Below are positions 21,525 to 22,980 of a stretch of DNA of 22,980 nt, in pieces (positions within the stretch are counted from its first letter, which is position 1; every line of letters starts with the position of its first letter). Source of the DNA: a bacterium (GTDB lineage Bacteria > JACRDZ01 > JAQUKH01); contig JAQUKH010000037.1 of NCBI GenBank assembly GCA_028719205.1, forward strand, positions 1 through 22,980, read 5' to 3'. The translations under genes were made by a program, and so were the position numbers. The notes under the pieces are model-generated. The model saw nothing but the letters and a program-made list of their open reading frames with translations, did not search any database and was not told the DNA's origin.

Positions 21525-22247
21525 ATGAAATTTTTCAGGAACAGCGTTATATCCGTAATATGTTTTTTATTATTAATTTCTGCCTCTAACGCGGCAGATT
21601 TAAGTATCTCTAATTTTGCCCAGACAGAAGTGGATTCTTTTGGAAAACAGGTCGGTTTTTTAGTAGCCAGGAGGCAGTACAGAGGAGCGAATCCGTTAGG
21701 AGTAATCGGTTTTGATCTTGGACTTGAGGTAACTGCGGTAAAATTGGATGATAAATCATTATGGACTAAATTAGATAGCACCTGGAGCACGCCTTCTTAT
21801 TTGGCGCTTCCAGTAGTACATGTTAAAAAAGGACTTCCTTTTAATATTGATGTCGGTTTACGCGGAGGATTAGCGCCAAATACAGGTTTATCTTTGATGG
21901 GGGGAGAAATAAGTTATTCTCCGCTTGCCGGAAACATCGCAATGCCTGCGGTAAATTTATTTCTGGCCTATTCTGTTTTAAATGGCGGTAAAAACTTTGA
22001 TGTGAACTCTACAAGCTTTGGAGCCTCGATCAGTAAAGGCCTTGGAATAGTTACCCCATACGCGGGTCTAAGCTTAGACAGGTCAAAACTTTCTGTTAAA
22101 GATTTACCGTTACTGCAAGGCGTGACGAAATCAGGCCTCAGGCAGTTTATCGGATTAAGACTTAATATGCTGATTTTAAGCCTATGCGCCGAAGCCAATT
22201 TTGGCGAAATGCAAAGCTACGGATTGAGCTTAGACATTGGGATTTAA
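21525..22247 (+). CDS. Predicted outer-membrane beta-barrel protein
   Basis: A 240-residue exported protein. ATG 21525 has an AAGGAGG ribosome site. Residues 1-23 form a signal peptide (basic start, hydrophobic core SVICFLLLISA, cleavage after S-N-A). The mature part shows alternating hydrophobic/polar strands rich in Gly with repeated patterns such as GVIGFDLGLEVTAVKL, FNIDVGLRGGLAPNTG, TPYAGLSLDRSKL and a C-terminal strand MQSYGLSLDIGI, suggesting a small beta-barrel in the outer membrane. No specific family is recognised. It ends 2 bases before the ROK kinase start, so the two may be co-transcribed. Confidence 0.72.
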   Translation: MKFFRNSVISVICFLLLISASNAADLSISNFAQTEVDSFGKQVGFLVARRQYRGANPLGVIGFDLGLEVTAVKLDDKSLWTKLDSTWSTPSYLALPVVHVKKGLPFNIDVGLRGGLAPNTGLSLMGGEISYSPLAGNIAMPAVNLFLAYSVLNGGKNFDVNSTSFGASISKGLGIVTPYAGLSLDRSKLSVKDLPLLQGVTKSGLRQFIGLRLNMLILSLCAEANFGEMQSYGLSLDIGI

Positions 22248-22249
22248 TA

Positions 22250-22980
22250 ATGAACAACAATCTTGCTTTAGTTACCGATTTAGGCGGAACTTTTATAAAA
22301 TGTGCTTTAATTAACAAAAGCGGCAAGATCTTATATTCAAATAGTGTGCCTACAGAAGCGCAAAATGGCAAAGATCATGTTATAAAGAAAGTAATTGAAC
22401 AGCAAAAAAAAATTTTTGTAAATAAACAAAATTTGTTTGAACGTGTTGCCGGTATTGCAGTCGGGTGTCCGGGACCTGTAAATATTAAAAAGGGTATTGT
22501 TTCTAAACCGCCAAATCTTCCCGGTTGGGGTAATGTCCCGATGAGGACTATAATTTCTAAAGCGTGGGCAGTACCTGTTTTTATTGAAAATGACGCTAAT
22601 GCGGCTGCGTTAGGCGAAAATTGGCTGGGCGCGGGCAGGGGCTCAAAAAACATGGTCTGCATTACCCTGGGAACCGGTGTGGGCGGAGGGATCGTTATAG
22701 ATGAAAAAATTTTTCATGGCGCAACAGGTATAGCGGGTGAAATAGGGCATATAACGATTGAACCTGAAGGCAGAAAATGTAATTGCGGGAATAACGGCTG
22801 CCTGGAAAGATATGTCGGGCGGCAGGCGATAGAAGAAGAGATGCTAAGATTGTTAGGGGAAAAAGGCTCACCAAAGGAATTAGGCGCTCTTGCAAGGTTA
22901 AACAATAAAAACGCCTGTAAGATCGTAGATAACATTGGTAAAAAAATTGGTATAGTTACCGCGGATATAGCAGATTTTTT
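22250..22980 (+). CDS. ROK-family sugar kinase (glucokinase-like), cut by right edge
   Basis: An open frame from ATG 22250 (2 bases after the previous stop) to the end of the window, about 243 residues. N-terminal phosphate-binding VTDLGGTFIKCAL, VGCPGPV, the catalytic block FIENDANAAALGE (D115), TLGTGVGGGIV, and the ROK zinc site with H167 (GEIGHITI) and C177, C179, C184 (CNCGNNGCLE). These are the features of ROK glucokinases, which phosphorylate glucose or related sugars with ATP; other hexose, N-acetylmannosamine or regulator ROK members remain possible because the C-terminus is missing. No helix-turn-helix is seen at the N-terminus, which favours kinase over repressor. Confidence 0.92.
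   Translation, partial: MNNNLALVTDLGGTFIKCALINKSGKILYSNSVPTEAQNGKDHVIKKVIEQQKKIFVNKQNLFERVAGIAVGCPGPVNIKKGIVSKPPNLPGWGNVPMRTIISKAWAVPVFIENDANAAALGENWLGAGRGSKNMVCITLGTGVGGGIVIDEKIFHGATGIAGEIGHITIEPEGRKCNCGNNGCLERYVGRQAIEEEMLRLLGEKGSPKELGALARLNNKNACKIVDNIGKKIGIVTADIADF

Overview
The window reads as the chromosome of an anaerobic, Gram-negative-type (diderm) bacterium of moderately low G+C. The evidence is a set of oxygen-sensitive iron-sulfur redox enzymes, a rubrerythrin-like protein, a radical-SAM protein, a predicted outer-membrane beta-barrel protein with a signal peptide, bacterial sigma70-type promoters and a tRNA-Cys with an encoded CCA end. The combination resembles that of uncultured anaerobic lineages or sulfate/metal-reducer relatives, but the phylum cannot be fixed from this window.

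Region 1 (1-5411, + strand) is a tightly packed operon for the membrane arm and large subunit of a complex-I/group-4-hydrogenase-like machine, in the order hyfB (cut by the left edge), hyfC, hyfE, hyfF, hyfG. The hyfG product has lost all four cysteines that hold the NiFe centre in true hydrogenases. This therefore looks like an Ehr ('energy-converting hydrogenase related') ion-pumping complex rather than a hydrogenase. No NuoB/HyfI or NuoI/HyfH homologue follows it.

Region 2 (5444-13925 and 17495-18322, + strand) is a heterodisulfide-reductase/flavin-oxidoreductase (Hdr-Flx) cluster. It comprises a rubrerythrin-like protein, hdrC, hdrB, hdrA, an mvhD/flxD-type gene, an AMP-forming acetyl-CoA synthetase, flxC-like and flxB-like iron-sulfur proteins, and, after an interruption, the NAD(P)H/FAD subunit flxA. 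By analogy with characterised FlxABCD-HdrABC complexes it probably couples NAD(P)H, ferredoxin and a disulfide or another acceptor by flavin-based electron bifurcation. Ehr beside it could exchange ferredoxin electrons and turn them into an ion gradient (inference).

Region 3 (13931-17385, + strand) splits the flx genes. It holds two overlapping AT-rich genes, an OLD-family ATPase-TOPRIM nuclease and an AlbA_2/Schlafen-type protein with a C-terminal ATPase-like domain. This looks like a two-gene defence or genome-conflict cassette dropped into an energy-metabolism operon, and it is the best candidate here for an undescribed system.

Region 4 (18332-22980) is mixed. It contains a macrodomain protein, a 56-residue single-membrane-span protein behind a near-consensus promoter, and two minus-strand gene pairs (zinc-ribbon plus DUF2914; PflA-like radical SAM plus CutA). 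It continues with a tRNA-Cys whose 3' end is partly duplicated about 190 bases away next to a perfect hairpin, then an outer-membrane protein and a ROK-family sugar kinase cut by the right edge.
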